A DNA stretch of 32,025 nt from Fidelibacterota bacterium (GTDB taxonomy: Bacteria > Fidelibacterota > UBA8477 > JABMPR01), in contig JAERTJ010000140.1 of assembly GCA_016844945.1 (NCBI GenBank), positions 1 through 32,025 of the forward strand, read 5' to 3'. Position numbers and translations under genes: made by a program. The notes beneath the pieces were generated by a model that made no database searches, was not told where the DNA came from, and saw only the letters and a list, made by a program, of their open reading frames with translations. Below are positions 1 through 7,455 of the stretch, in pieces. Positions within the stretch are counted from its first letter, which is position 1. Each line of letters begins with the position of its first letter.

Positions 1-144
1 CCACAAGCCTTGTTTGCTGGGAGCAAAGCTCCGACCTGACTTTATTCCCCTGCGCCGAGCCGATTTAAATGTCTGTTCGAATCTGTAATAAATGGAAGAA
101 ATGTTAAATATCAAAAATGAAATAGCATTCCATTTTTAATATTC

Positions 145-1047
145 CTATGGGGAGAACTTAGACACGTATCTCTTAAAGACCCATCCTTTGTAGTGTGATC
201 CGTCAACAGTCTCATATTCAATTTTTACCCAATTTTTCTTTTCATCTATCACTGCAACCACTTGACCTAGATTGAGGATATCAAGCTTTGCACATCTAGT
301 ATTTGCCGATTCTCGAAGGAATACATTACTGGCAGAAATAAATCGAGCATCAATTAAAAAAATCCCATAATCTGATAGAGAAAACTTTTTCACAGTCTTG
401 ATTTGGGATCCTGTTGGTTTTGAAGTATCAATGAATACCTGATTAACAACTGGTGCTATTTTACTCTGATTAAAAGCCCACATTAAGCTTGCAATCATCA
501 TTAGCGTTTGAATTAATTCTAGTATTAAATGTATATTTACAATTCCATTTCTATCCTTTCCACTAAGTGGAAGCGGCACAGTAGGGTTCTCCTCCTCAAC
601 AAATGCGGTACTATCCTCCACCCATACATTTTCCTTTGATATCCACGTGGAATCCATCGTAGCCACATTGAACGACTGTTGAGCAGATTCATCAGCTAAT
701 CCACTTGATGCCAAAAGAGCTCCCAAATCAATGTCAGAATCTACGAGAATCGCTCTAGCTTTTTCGAGTTTTCCTAACAAATCGGAATCGAATCTAACTG
801 AAGTAAGAGCAGCTTCTCCAGCAAATATATTCTTTCTAAAATCCTTTGACACCTTCTGGACTCGGTGAATGCCATCGCGAATCTGATTAGACATCTTGTA
901 ATTGAAGGAATGCAAATGGGATAGCGCTTCGGGGAGGTTAATATCCAGCTCCTTGATTCGCTCCTGCGCTTCCTTCATGGATCGCATTGATGCTTCAAGC
1001 TGAAACTGGTCTAGGGTATGTTCATTGTGTTTGTTTTTTTTACTCAT
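145..1047 (-). CDS. membrane-anchored protein with C-terminal bacterial SH3 domain
   Basis: This 300-residue protein starts with a charged, probably helical region (residues 1-110, rich in E, K, R and L). A hydrophobic segment follows at about 172-192 (a run of I, L, M and A), which looks like a single membrane span. The last 70 residues (about 232-297) read as a bacterial SH3-like module, with the pattern NVFLRESAN, then VVAVIDEKKNWVKIEY and GWVFKRYV. Such domains usually bind peptidoglycan or peptides. It is the third gene of a minus-strand operon, 20 bp behind the 1068-1559 gene. No enzyme motif is visible. The SH3 call is from pattern; the membrane span is inferred from composition. Its link to the toxin-antitoxin-like genes upstream is positional only. 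Confidence 0.7.
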   Translation of the reverse strand: MSKKNKHNEHTLDQFQLEASMRSMKEAQERIKELDINLPEALSHLHSFNYKMSNQIRDGIHRVQKVSKDFRKNIFAGEAALTSVRFDSDLLGKLEKARAILVDSDIDLGALLASSGLADESAQQSFNVATMDSTWISKENVWVEDSTAFVEEENPTVPLPLSGKDRNGIVNIHLILELIQTLMMIASLMWAFNQSKIAPVVNQVFIDTSKPTGSQIKTVKKFSLSDYGIFLIDARFISASNVFLRESANTRCAKLDILNLGQVVAVIDEKKNWVKIEYETVDGSHYKGWVFKRYVSKFSP

Positions 1048-1067
1048 TAATCTAATTATGATTTAGA

Positions 1068-1559
1068 CTATTCACCATTCTCAAACCCGAACATCGGTTT
1101 GGGTACAAAGTCGTCAAGAGAGTACATATCGACCAATGCCATCCTAATCATTAGGAAACAAGGATCCTTCGGGTCCATCACACCAACTCTGTCTCGCATC
1201 CACCCAATACACATTCCTTGACATACTCTTAGTGCTGCATAAGAGGATCCTCTTATGGAGGGATCCGTAAAGTGGGAGTTCTTTATGGTGATCACATATT
1301 TGAATTCATCAGATGAGTGGGATAGTGGAACAACCCTCACAACATCGCGTTGATCGTCGGCCGAGTGCGAGTCTGTTAATAGTAGAACATATCGACCACG
1401 GTCTGGATGAAACGTTCTGACGGGTACTAAGTCAGTTCCTGAATAATATTGAGGAAAACTAACTGCATGGTAGTCTTCTTCATCTGGTACTCGATAGATT
1501 TCGCCCGCTTTTCTGAGATTTGATATAAATGGAAGATTTGCGAATTCAGGAGCAGTCAT
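1068..1559 (-). CDS. uncharacterised 163-aa protein, possible toxin partner of the Panacea gene
   Basis: The protein has 163 residues and no signal peptide or membrane span. After a short N-terminal stretch it reads GEIYRVP, then RYVLLLTDSHS and a beta-strand-rich body. That is faintly like MazF/PemK-type toxins, where an early G-x-I/V-Y/W strand opens the barrel, but I cannot confirm homology. It starts 43 bp after the stop of the Panacea-domain gene, and that gap contains a run of eight C on the plus strand (1564-1571), so eight G on the coding strand lie just before the start codon. Panacea antitoxins are known to pair with very diverse toxins encoded next to them, so the toxin role is an inference from context. 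Confidence 0.6.
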   Translation of the reverse strand: MTAPEFANLPFISNLRKAGEIYRVPDEEDYHAVSFPQYYSGTDLVPVRTFHPDRGRYVLLLTDSHSADDQRDVVRVVPLSHSSDEFKYVITIKNSHFTDPSIRGSSYAALRVCQGMCIGWMRDRVGVMDPKDPCFLMIRMALVDMYSLDDFVPKPMFGFENGE

Positions 1560-1602
1560 TCGTCCCCCCCCGGGAACATTCTAGTTGAGGTTCAGTGTGA
1601 AT

Positions 1603-2406
1603 TTATTGGGTAGCCGTTTCTATACTGTGGGTGGTCTCAGTCGGTATTTCATTAGAATTCTCTAGATGTTCTTTCCAGAGTCTTCTAGCAAGCTGAATAT
1701 TTGTGGGTTTTTGAATTCTACCTTTCGGTAGGAGGTAAGTATTTCCACGCCGAAAGGGTCTCGTGCGTTGAGCCTTTTGCCACCTCTCGGATCTTTCACA
1801 AACAGCATGCAAAGAATCTGAGTCAAAACCTGTTTTCGTGTGAAGAAAATCTAGCACATGATTAATGAGTTTTTTTTCTATTGATGTGAATTTTGGCTTT
1901 ACATCAGGACTATCACCTGGTAAGAGAATCCTGCAATCTCCATCTTCAGAGATATCGGATTCTTGAACTAGGATGTTATTTTTTCCCATGTCATCCATTA
2001 TTGTCTTAAAATTTTGTGGGACAGGGCCATATGGCATCTCGTGATATCTGTCTTCAGATAATTTCACCCCAAACTCATCTAAATACGCATCTTCCACAAT
2101 GTACATCAATTTCAGTACGGGATATCGATGTGTGCCAGGGTAACGTTCCACTATATATTGGATCAACTCTTTTTGTTTGTTTGGTATTTCTCTTGTTTTT
2201 GTTCTAGGCATATATGATCCGAGCAGGGTAACAATTTCCCTGCCAATCGATTCTATCCAATGTGATATTAATTTAAAATATTGTGAGCTCTGGTGCTCAT
2301 TTGTTCCTTGGTGCCCCCTAGGCTGCTCGTTCTTATGTGGAATATACATACCGCAATCCCTTATCCTAGAGCGTTTTGACGCTCTCCTTATACTCACTAT
2401 CGCCAT
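1603..2406 (-). CDS. Panacea-domain (SocA/GepA-like, DUF4065) antitoxin candidate
   Basis: From about residue 75 the protein follows the Panacea/DUF4065 pattern: a helix with QKELIQYIVERYP, the core KLMYIVEDAYLDEFG, then the conserved MPYGPVPQNF turn. A C-terminal helical part follows (SIEKKLINHVLDFL, then LHAVCERSERWQKA). Panacea proteins act as antitoxins or proteolysis adaptors and sit in two-gene modules with unrelated toxins. The start is uncertain: the long form begins at 2406, but the N-terminal 65 residues are not typical of the family, and an internal ATG at 2209-2211 (giving MPRTKTREI) would produce a normal 202-residue protein. Neither start has a convincing Shine-Dalgarno. It is the first gene of the minus-strand operon. 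Confidence 0.75.
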   Translation of the reverse strand: MAIVSIRRASKRSRIRDCGMYIPHKNEQPRGHQGTNEHQSSQYFKLISHWIESIGREIVTLLGSYMPRTKTREIPNKQKELIQYIVERYPGTHRYPVLKLMYIVEDAYLDEFGVKLSEDRYHEMPYGPVPQNFKTIMDDMGKNNILVQESDISEDGDCRILLPGDSPDVKPKFTSIEKKLINHVLDFLHTKTGFDSDSLHAVCERSERWQKAQRTRPFRRGNTYLLPKGRIQKPTNIQLARRLWKEHLENSNEIPTETTHSIETATQ

Positions 2407-2465
2407 TTTTGTGCCAAAGTTTATTGTGATTCACTGAAGTTATTTTTATCTCAGACCAAACAAGC

Positions 2466-2479
2466 CCTCCGAAGAGGGC
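2466..2479. promoter_or_regulatory. perfect hairpin GCCCTC-CGAA-GAGGGC upstream of the Panacea operon
   Basis: A 6-bp GC-rich stem closes a CGAA tetraloop. No T-run follows on either strand, so it is not a standard terminator. It lies about 60 bp before the long-form start of the Panacea gene and could be an autoregulatory operator, which would be typical of toxin-antitoxin operons. This is inferred from position only. Confidence 0.3.
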
Positions 2480-2513
2480 CTTAAGTGCTCAAAAACAGAA
2501 GTGCTGGCCAGCG

Positions 2514-2774
2514 TCAAGTACACCAATAAGAGCGACACTCCAACACTCTATAACCATCTCCACCGATCTGTATTGAATACACCTGGCTTCTTTGATTACT
2601 CACATATTCCGGCTGGTTCAGTTCTAGTCCCTTGACCGAGCGGCGATCAACTGCAGGCTCGAAGCTGAATAAAAATGGTGCAGGATCATGAATGCTGGAT
2701 TCATTCTCTTCATCACATACCTGAAACTCACAGACTTCATCGCCTGGACAAGGATTTATAACTCTGCTCCCAAG
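2514..2774 (-). pseudogene. possible coding remnant, no start codon
   Basis: On the minus strand an 86-codon open frame runs between an in-frame TAG at 2775-2777 and a TGA at 2514-2516. Its composition is protein-like (for example NPCPGDEVCEFQVCDEEN, then DRRSVKGLELNQPEYV and GGDGYRVLECRSYWCT), with several Cys. It has no ATG, GTG or TTG in its first half and no ribosome site, so if it is real it is the 3' remnant of a larger gene. I do not recognise the family. The rest of 2440-2900 shows nothing else. Confidence 0.3.
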
Positions 2775-2900
2775 CTATCCCAACATGAACATCCCTTAAC
2801 AGCTTTCAGCAATTTTGGGGAATAAGAAAAAAGTATAAGCTTATGAACTTTGACTGTTGTGGCCAGAGTACAACTCAACATCTAAAAGGGAGGAGTAAAC

Positions 2901-2972
2901 TTGTTTAACCAGATAAGTCTTCTTATTGTAACTGTGATACGCATGTTGGTGTGTGGTAAATATCATGGATGA
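2901..2972 (+). CDS. putative 23-aa hydrophobic peptide
   Basis: A strong AGGGAGGAG Shine-Dalgarno (about 2887-2894) sits 6-7 bp before a TTG codon. The frame encodes 23 residues with a hydrophobic core (ISLLIVTVIRMLV) and ends in TGA at 2970-2972. The stop overlaps the start of the next small frame (ATG 2965), which suggests translational coupling. Reality is uncertain: the ribosome site is the main evidence. Tiny hydrophobic peptides like this occur as toxins or membrane peptides on mobile elements, but nothing here proves that role. Confidence 0.35.
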   Translation: MFNQISLLIVTVIRMLVCGKYHG

Positions 2973-3108
2973 CAAACGAGTGGAAGAAATCATCATTCTA
3001 GCGACACGGCTACTGTCTGAAATCCTTAAAGAAGTGCTGACAACAAGTCCAGAGGACTTGGAAGTAAAGAATGAAACAACAAAGGAAATCCCAGCAGCTA
3101 GCGAGTGA
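2965..3108 (+). CDS. putative 47-aa acidic small protein
   Basis: ATG at 2965 opens 47 codons ending in TGA at 3106-3108. The product is an amphipathic helix (VEEIIILATRLLSEILKEVL) followed by a Thr/Glu-rich tail. It overlaps the 23-residue frame upstream by 8 bp and is followed after only 7 bp by a rho-independent terminator (3116-3139), which supports a short transcript ending here. It has no recognisable family and a weak ribosome site of its own, fitting coupling to the upstream frame. Confidence 0.4.
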   Translation: MDDKRVEEIIILATRLLSEILKEVLTTSPEDLEVKNETTKEIPAASE

Positions 3109-3115
3109 TGAAGGA

Positions 3116-3139
3116 AGAGGGCCGTGAAGCCCTCTTTTT
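3116..3139 (+). terminator. rho-independent terminator
   Basis: Stem AGAGGGC / GCCCTCT (7 bp) with loop CGTGAA, running into TTTTT. It ends the transcript of the two tiny frames at 2901-3108. The next 260 bp, up to the gene at 3400, hold nothing I can identify. Confidence 0.8.
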
Positions 3140-3399
3140 ACCATGTGTACGGTGAAGAAAATTTACTACCTCATTGGGCCATTACGGGATTTGCCCCCTG
3201 TTTTTTATGTATCATTTGTTTAGATTCGAAGCCTTATGGGGGGTCAAAAAAATATAAACAAATTTTAGAGAAGCAGTTTTCTTAGCAGAAATGGTGCGAA
3301 CCCCCTCTGGTCGGGATCGGTACTAGGTACTTGTTTCCTTTGTGGGGCACTTAAAGGTACTCTGATCTGCTGAAGACTTTAACATTAGAGTTTTGATGT

Positions 3400-4071
3400 A
3401 TGAATAAAAGTAACAACCTAAGATCGTTCTATGAAGGCATGGATTACCATGAGAGGATTTTCTTTGCTTCTTCCAGCGGAAATGCAAGCTCATTTGCATA
3501 TCGAAGGTTAATTCAGCATCGTAGGTCAGCTGCTATTCAGATCGATAGAATTTATCAGTCGGCACTTCAACTGAATGACACCATGCCTGAGCAACCTGAT
3601 TTGAATAAAATGTCTGAGGCTAGAGATTATCTCAGGACAACTATTGAATTACTAGACCCAATCTTTGCTGACATCCATTACTATTTCGTTGCCTGGGACA
3701 ACTGTAGCAAGATGATGAAGTCATTATCTCGTTTACCAGAGTTTAACGAAGCGCAGAAGTTTTTTTACACAGTACGCAAGGAATTCGACCACTATTCTAA
3801 CGGACGCAATAGCTTTGAGCATTTTGATGATCGACTGCCGGGTGGTAAGAAATACGCCACGGTGAAAGAGATTAGACGTGATCCAAAGGCTGGTCTGTCT
3901 AGAAATTTTGGAGGACTTGAGGGCAGCTTCTTCACCTTTTCTGATAAATCCTGGGATGTCACGAGTACTAGTCTAGCTTTGCTAAACAATTATGTAGGGG
4001 AGTTCCTGCACGTACTGCACACTTCAATCGATGAATTACTATCTCAACAAATTAAGGGAGAGTTAAAATGA
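3400..4071 (+). CDS. helical protein with a HEPN-like RNxxxH motif
   Basis: This 223-residue, mostly helical, soluble protein contains RNSFEHF at 136-142, which fits the R-x4-6-H active-site motif of HEPN ribonucleases. The motif lies in a C-terminal helix after FDHYSNG, where it sits in many HEPN and HEPN-like proteins of defence and toxin-antitoxin loci. I do not recognise the exact family. The TGA stop overlaps the ATG of the DUF2188 gene in ATGA (4068-4071), so the two are translationally coupled. The HEPN assignment rests on one motif and the helical pattern. If it is an RNase toxin, the small downstream protein would be the expected partner. Confidence 0.6.
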   Translation: MNKSNNLRSFYEGMDYHERIFFASSSGNASSFAYRRLIQHRRSAAIQIDRIYQSALQLNDTMPEQPDLNKMSEARDYLRTTIELLDPIFADIHYYFVAWDNCSKMMKSLSRLPEFNEAQKFFYTVRKEFDHYSNGRNSFEHFDDRLPGGKKYATVKEIRRDPKAGLSRNFGGLEGSFFTFSDKSWDVTSTSLALLNNYVGEFLHVLHTSIDELLSQQIKGELK

Positions 4072-4313
4072 CAAAGCCGCAAGATAGATCAGTCTTTAAG
4101 AGGGGTGGAAAGTGGGCAAACAAAAGAAACGATGCGGATCGAGCATCCTCACTACACGATACCCAAAGAGAAGCCGAACAGGCTGCAAGAGATATGCTTA
4201 AAAATCAAGGGGGCGGAGAGCTTTCTACACATGGATTGGACGGTCGAATCAGATCGAAGGATACTATTCCACCGGGGAACGATCCAAATCCGCCCAAAGA
4301 TACTGAACATTAA
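4068..4313 (+). CDS. DUF2188 family small protein
   Basis: The 81-residue protein matches the DUF2188 layout: an N-terminal strand with RGGKWANKR, then RASSLHDTQREAEQAARDMLKNQ (strand-helix), then STHGLDGRIRSKDT and a GNDPNPPKD tail. This is a small basic fold of unknown function found widely next to accessory genes. The start is fixed by ATGA overlap with the HEPN-like gene. The motifs are clear; the function is unknown. Coupling to a possible HEPN RNase suggests an antitoxin or RNA-binding partner, as inference. The 255 bp that follow, up to the next gene, hold nothing recognisable. Confidence 0.8.
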   Translation: MTKPQDRSVFKRGGKWANKRNDADRASSLHDTQREAEQAARDMLKNQGGGELSTHGLDGRIRSKDTIPPGNDPNPPKDTEH

Positions 4314-4568
4314 ATTGAAGCAGTATCTCTATTTCCAAACTGACACTTAACAACCAATAAAGGATGGCTAGGGAACAAAATTTAATGCATAGTTCAGAGT
4401 TTAATTGAAGGATATGCATAAGCTTATCAAATTTCAAAGCTATAGTATCCTATTTGCTGGTTGATCCGTGAGGTGGGAGGTTAAAAGACGTAGTGGCTTG
4501 GAGGTAGCAAGGATAACGGAAAGTTTGATGATAGATGTTTGGTAAAAATTTACATTGGAGTTATACCC

Positions 4569-5045
4569 ATGAACTTGATAGCGACCATCATTAATAAAAT
4601 TCAGTCAAGTACGGAGCTAAGTTTTAGGCTAGAATTAAACGCAGACGATTGGCTACTATTACATCAATGGGGAAGTAGACTAAACAATCCCATCGTGGTG
4701 GGTATTGTTGACACTCACTATTTAGGTGAAAATGAATGTAATTTTGTAACGCGGAAAGACGATATCAAAGCACAGGCGATCTTGGGAATAGATTTATCGC
4801 GTGAGGGGTTTGATGAATTGCACGATGATGGGCAAGAAGTGAAGTGGATATCAAATCAAGTTTACTTCATCGATTATAGAGGAGTGATAGAGCCCGTGAA
4901 TCGTTTACTACAAACAATAGTTGAGCGGTTGCAAAAATCTTTTGTTGAGCTCAAGAAGGAAGCTGATGGATACCCAGGGTCATTTTGGCAGAGAGAAATC
5001 CCAATAGTTTATCTGGAATCATCAGATGATAAGGATTCACAATGA
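4569..5045 (+). CDS. small protein coupled to a nucleotide cyclase (paralogue A)
   Basis: From ATG 4569 the product is 158 residues. A GGAG at 4557-4560 favours this start over a TTG 30 bp upstream. It has no signal peptide or membrane span. It is a paralogue of the protein at 6255-6722: both start MNL, share LLLHQ-x-G near residue 35, an HDDGQEVKW / EDDGTEFWL block and a C-terminal YxGxxWQxE. I do not know the family. Its TGA overlaps the cyclase ATG (5042-5045), so the two proteins are made together. Possible roles are cyclase regulator, cyclic-nucleotide receptor or immunity-like partner; none is shown by the sequence. Confidence 0.7.
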   Translation: MNLIATIINKIQSSTELSFRLELNADDWLLLHQWGSRLNNPIVVGIVDTHYLGENECNFVTRKDDIKAQAILGIDLSREGFDELHDDGQEVKWISNQVYFIDYRGVIEPVNRLLQTIVERLQKSFVELKKEADGYPGSFWQREIPIVYLESSDDKDSQ

Positions 5046-6061
5046 AATCACGAACAAAAACCATTGCCGTACTCTTTTCTGATATAGTAAAATCAGCCGA
5101 AATCACGGAAGATCATCTTGTTGATATACTTGGGTCATTCCAGATGGAACGAATCGCTGATGCAAGGCATTATCAGTCACACGTATACTCAAAATCATGG
5201 GGTGATGGTTTATATGTATGCATGGAAGATGCTTCAGAATTGTGTGACTATGCTCTTCGCTTAAAAGATTCACACCGTTCTACAAATTGGATCAAGCTTG
5301 GTTTCAAGCGAGACGTACAGGTCCGTATTGGACTACACCTGACTCGTGCCCAGGTTGTACAGGATAGCTCAGAAGTAGTTGATGTTAGAGGTTCTGGGAT
5401 TTCAGCAGCCGCTAGAGTTGAACCCATAGTTGAACCAAATATGATTTATTCTACTGAGCAGATGCAATCTATCCTAAGCACTGATCCACATACTAAAGCT
5501 ATGTTGAAAAGTGTTGGTGTGAAGGAGCTTGCGAAAGGGTTCGGAAAGAAGCAGTTATTCGAAGTTATCTGGGAATATGAAGCCAATCAGTCCGGTTCTG
5601 ATATAAACTCCCAAGAAATCTTTAGTTTTCCGAAGGTGCTAACTGAAAAAGATATCGATGATTTAATTAGTTCAGCCTATGATGAAACTCTCAAACATAT
5701 TAGGAAACAACTTGAAGCATTGACTAACTCTGACAAGAGGATAACAAGTACTCTGAAAGAGATTACGAGTGAAAGTATGTGGTGTAAGATTTACTTGGAT
5801 GGTAGTGTGAAAGCTGAATGCTCAATCTGGATTAATCGTGATCATATGTCTCATAGCATCCATTATTCAAATAGTATAACAACCACTGGTGGCTCGTGGA
5901 ATGATTCAATTTCTGTTGATCTGCAGGGGGATCAAGTGAGATTCAAGCCAATGTCACTGAGTAATTTCGGATCTGACACAGAAGTGGACATTAGAACACC
6001 TACCGATGTAGGAGAATATTTTTTGAATCGATTAACGAATCAATTGAACAGAGGTTTTTAA
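5042..6061 (+). CDS. class III nucleotide cyclase with an extra C-terminal domain
   Basis: The 339-residue protein opens with a class III cyclase domain (about 1-180). The two metal-binding Asp are D14 (FSDIV) and D55 (WGDGL). The purine-specifying pair appears conserved as K51 (K-x-x-G-D) and D114 (D-x-x-G-x-x-I). The transition-state Arg is R125 (AAARVEP), but the usual Asn is Ser121. There is no membrane segment. Residues about 200-339 form a second domain with a helix and then beta-rich sequence (GSVKAECSIWINR, GGSWNDSISVDLQGD, ending TPTDVGEYFLNRL), whose family I do not recognise. Stand-alone cyclases of this size occur in Pycsar-type defence, but the retained K/D pair points to ATP, and no TIR or membrane effector is adjacent. 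It is coupled to 4569-5045. Confidence 0.78.
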   Translation: MKSRTKTIAVLFSDIVKSAEITEDHLVDILGSFQMERIADARHYQSHVYSKSWGDGLYVCMEDASELCDYALRLKDSHRSTNWIKLGFKRDVQVRIGLHLTRAQVVQDSSEVVDVRGSGISAAARVEPIVEPNMIYSTEQMQSILSTDPHTKAMLKSVGVKELAKGFGKKQLFEVIWEYEANQSGSDINSQEIFSFPKVLTEKDIDDLISSAYDETLKHIRKQLEALTNSDKRITSTLKEITSESMWCKIYLDGSVKAECSIWINRDHMSHSIHYSNSITTTGGSWNDSISVDLQGDQVRFKPMSLSNFGSDTEVDIRTPTDVGEYFLNRLTNQLNRGF

Positions 6062-6063
6062 CT

Positions 6064-6212
6064 ATGGTTGAAAAAGAGTTTAGATGTATAAACTGTAGCC
6101 ACATTTTCTGATTAAAATATTCGAACCAGGGGAGATAGAAGAGAGACCAGATGCAAATCCAGTTTCTGTAACATGTCCACGGTGTCGCAGCGGCAATTTC
6201 AAGCGAAGGTAA
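6064..6212 (+). pseudogene. small zinc-ribbon protein, frameshifted
   Basis: ATG 6064, two bases after the cyclase stop, encodes MVEKEFRCINCSHIF and then meets TGA at 6109-6111. From 6111 another frame continues smoothly as IKIFEPGEIEERPDANP, then VTCPRCRSGNFKRR and a TAA at 6210-6212. Together these give a roughly 49-residue two-CxxC zinc ribbon (CINC ... CPRC). The shift is equivalent to one missing base. Either the gene is broken or this is an assembly error. It sits between the cyclase and the second paralogue, so the intact operon would have had four genes. Confidence 0.65.
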
Positions 6213-6254
6213 TTTACATGATTCAAAACCGCAAATAATCACTGGAGGTAGATC

Positions 6255-6722
6255 ATGAATCTGGTAAAAACAGTTATTAGAATAATCGATGGTTCCACTA
6301 TCATTAAGCTGAGGTTGAAGCTCAATAAAAACGACTTTCTACTTTTACATCAAATTGGGGTAGAGGTAGAGGACAAAAGAAACATTAGCCGTATTGATTC
6401 AAGAATGGTGAATGTAGCTGGTTGTAACTGTATTTCCGAGCCAGAGAGCCTCAATGCATCCAGTTGGATTCAATTCGATATCGGAACAAAAGCATTTGAG
6501 CATGTTCTCGAGGACGATGGAACGGAATTCTGGCTGTCGAGAAACGAGAGCATTATAGAGACCAGAGGAGAAAGTTATAGTACCGCTATACTAGAGAACT
6601 TGGTGCGTGATTTAGGACTTTTCTTCTCAGAATATTACTCATACACCCGCAACTATACGGGAGCTTGCTGGCAGGAAGAAGTAACTATTGAGATAAAGCA
6701 ACTGGAGCGATTCTTGAGATAG
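6255..6722 (+). CDS. small protein, paralogue B of the cyclase-linked protein
   Basis: ATG 6255 with AGGTAG-type purines just upstream gives 155 residues. It aligns along its length with the protein at 4569-5045: MNLxxT at the start, RLKLNKNDFLLLHQIG, a central IQFDIGTKAFEHVLEDDGTEFW block, and TGACWQEEVTIE near the end. It has no export signal. The function is unknown. The duplication on both sides of the cyclase and the zinc ribbon suggests a repeated cassette or two variants of one partner. It converges with the HNH gene on the minus strand, 14 bp away. Confidence 0.7.
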   Translation: MNLVKTVIRIIDGSTIIKLRLKLNKNDFLLLHQIGVEVEDKRNISRIDSRMVNVAGCNCISEPESLNASSWIQFDIGTKAFEHVLEDDGTEFWLSRNESIIETRGESYSTAILENLVRDLGLFFSEYYSYTRNYTGACWQEEVTIEIKQLERFLR

Positions 6723-6736
6723 GATCTACAACTATG

Positions 6737-7360
6737 TTAACCCACCCACTCTAAAAACCCCAAAAACCGCATATCCTTAAACATCTTCCTATTCTTAACA
6801 ACAAACGGATTCACATGCTTTGATCTACACCGCTTGCATAGCGTAGCACAGTTATCCATATTAACAGGACCAGGATGGGAAATCTTATGATACCGGATAT
6901 CATCATCTGATGCTGCCTTGTTGCAGCGTACACATACCCGCTGATCTCTCTCATCAACCTGCTTCCTGACTTCCTCAGGAAAATAAAGAGCTAACTCTAG
7001 AGCATTCCCTGGTAGAGGTCTGTGGTATCCATAGTGAATCTTCAGGGCAAACAATGTCTGCGGATCGCAATCCAACACCTTTGCCGCAGCTGATAGTCCA
7101 TACACCTTCCAATACCGATTGATCTTCCTGGGTCCATACTCGCATAGCAACTCATAGAATTCGATTGTCTTGTCAGTAGCGTGAGCATACTGTGGATGGT
7201 ATCTAGCTGAGATACTCTTTGCAGGTGTTTCAGTCCTAAGGGGAGGATATTGCATGAGCGCAGAGTTTACAAGAATGGGGTCAATATTTAATTCTTCTGC
7301 AATCTCAGATTCTGTAAACCCGTAGTCAGCATACTCTTTTATAAGGTCCTGCCTATTCAT
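6737..7360 (-). CDS. HNH-type zinc endonuclease-like protein
   Basis: The 207-residue protein has an N-terminal helix-turn-helix-like part (residues 5-35, TESEIAEELNIDP) and a second helical part around 85-110. A C-terminal zinc-bound HNH nuclease fold follows: C143xxC146, then H158 and H162 in YHKISHPG, N170 in DNCATLC, C175xxC178 and H182. This fits HNH nucleases with a CxxC pair on each side of the core. It probably cuts DNA; such genes are common in phages and integrated elements. It lies at the 3' end of the minus-strand replication-module gene cluster, 95 bp after the 7456-7983 gene. Confidence 0.75.
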   Translation of the reverse strand: MNRQDLIKEYADYGFTESEIAEELNIDPILVNSALMQYPPLRTETPAKSISARYHPQYAHATDKTIEFYELLCEYGPRKINRYWKVYGLSAAAKVLDCDPQTLFALKIHYGYHRPLPGNALELALYFPEEVRKQVDERDQRVCVRCNKAASDDDIRYHKISHPGPVNMDNCATLCKRCRSKHVNPFVVKNRKMFKDMRFLGFLEWVG

Positions 7361-7455
7361 GATTAGGTAGCTGTGTATTAAGTGGGGTATTCATTGAATT
7401 ATAAATTGGCTCATAACACAGTGCTAAATATGCTATGAGCCATAGTAGAGTCAGC

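Noticed and set aside
112..137. AAAAATG ... CATTTTT hairpin as terminator of the 145-1047 gene
   Set aside because: AT-only short stem with an 11-base loop; not convincing. Bases 1-144 otherwise show nothing.
5042..6061. Calling the cyclase a Pycsar PycC
   Set aside because: The retained Lys/Asp purine pair and the lack of a neighbouring TIR or membrane effector do not support a pyrimidine cyclase.
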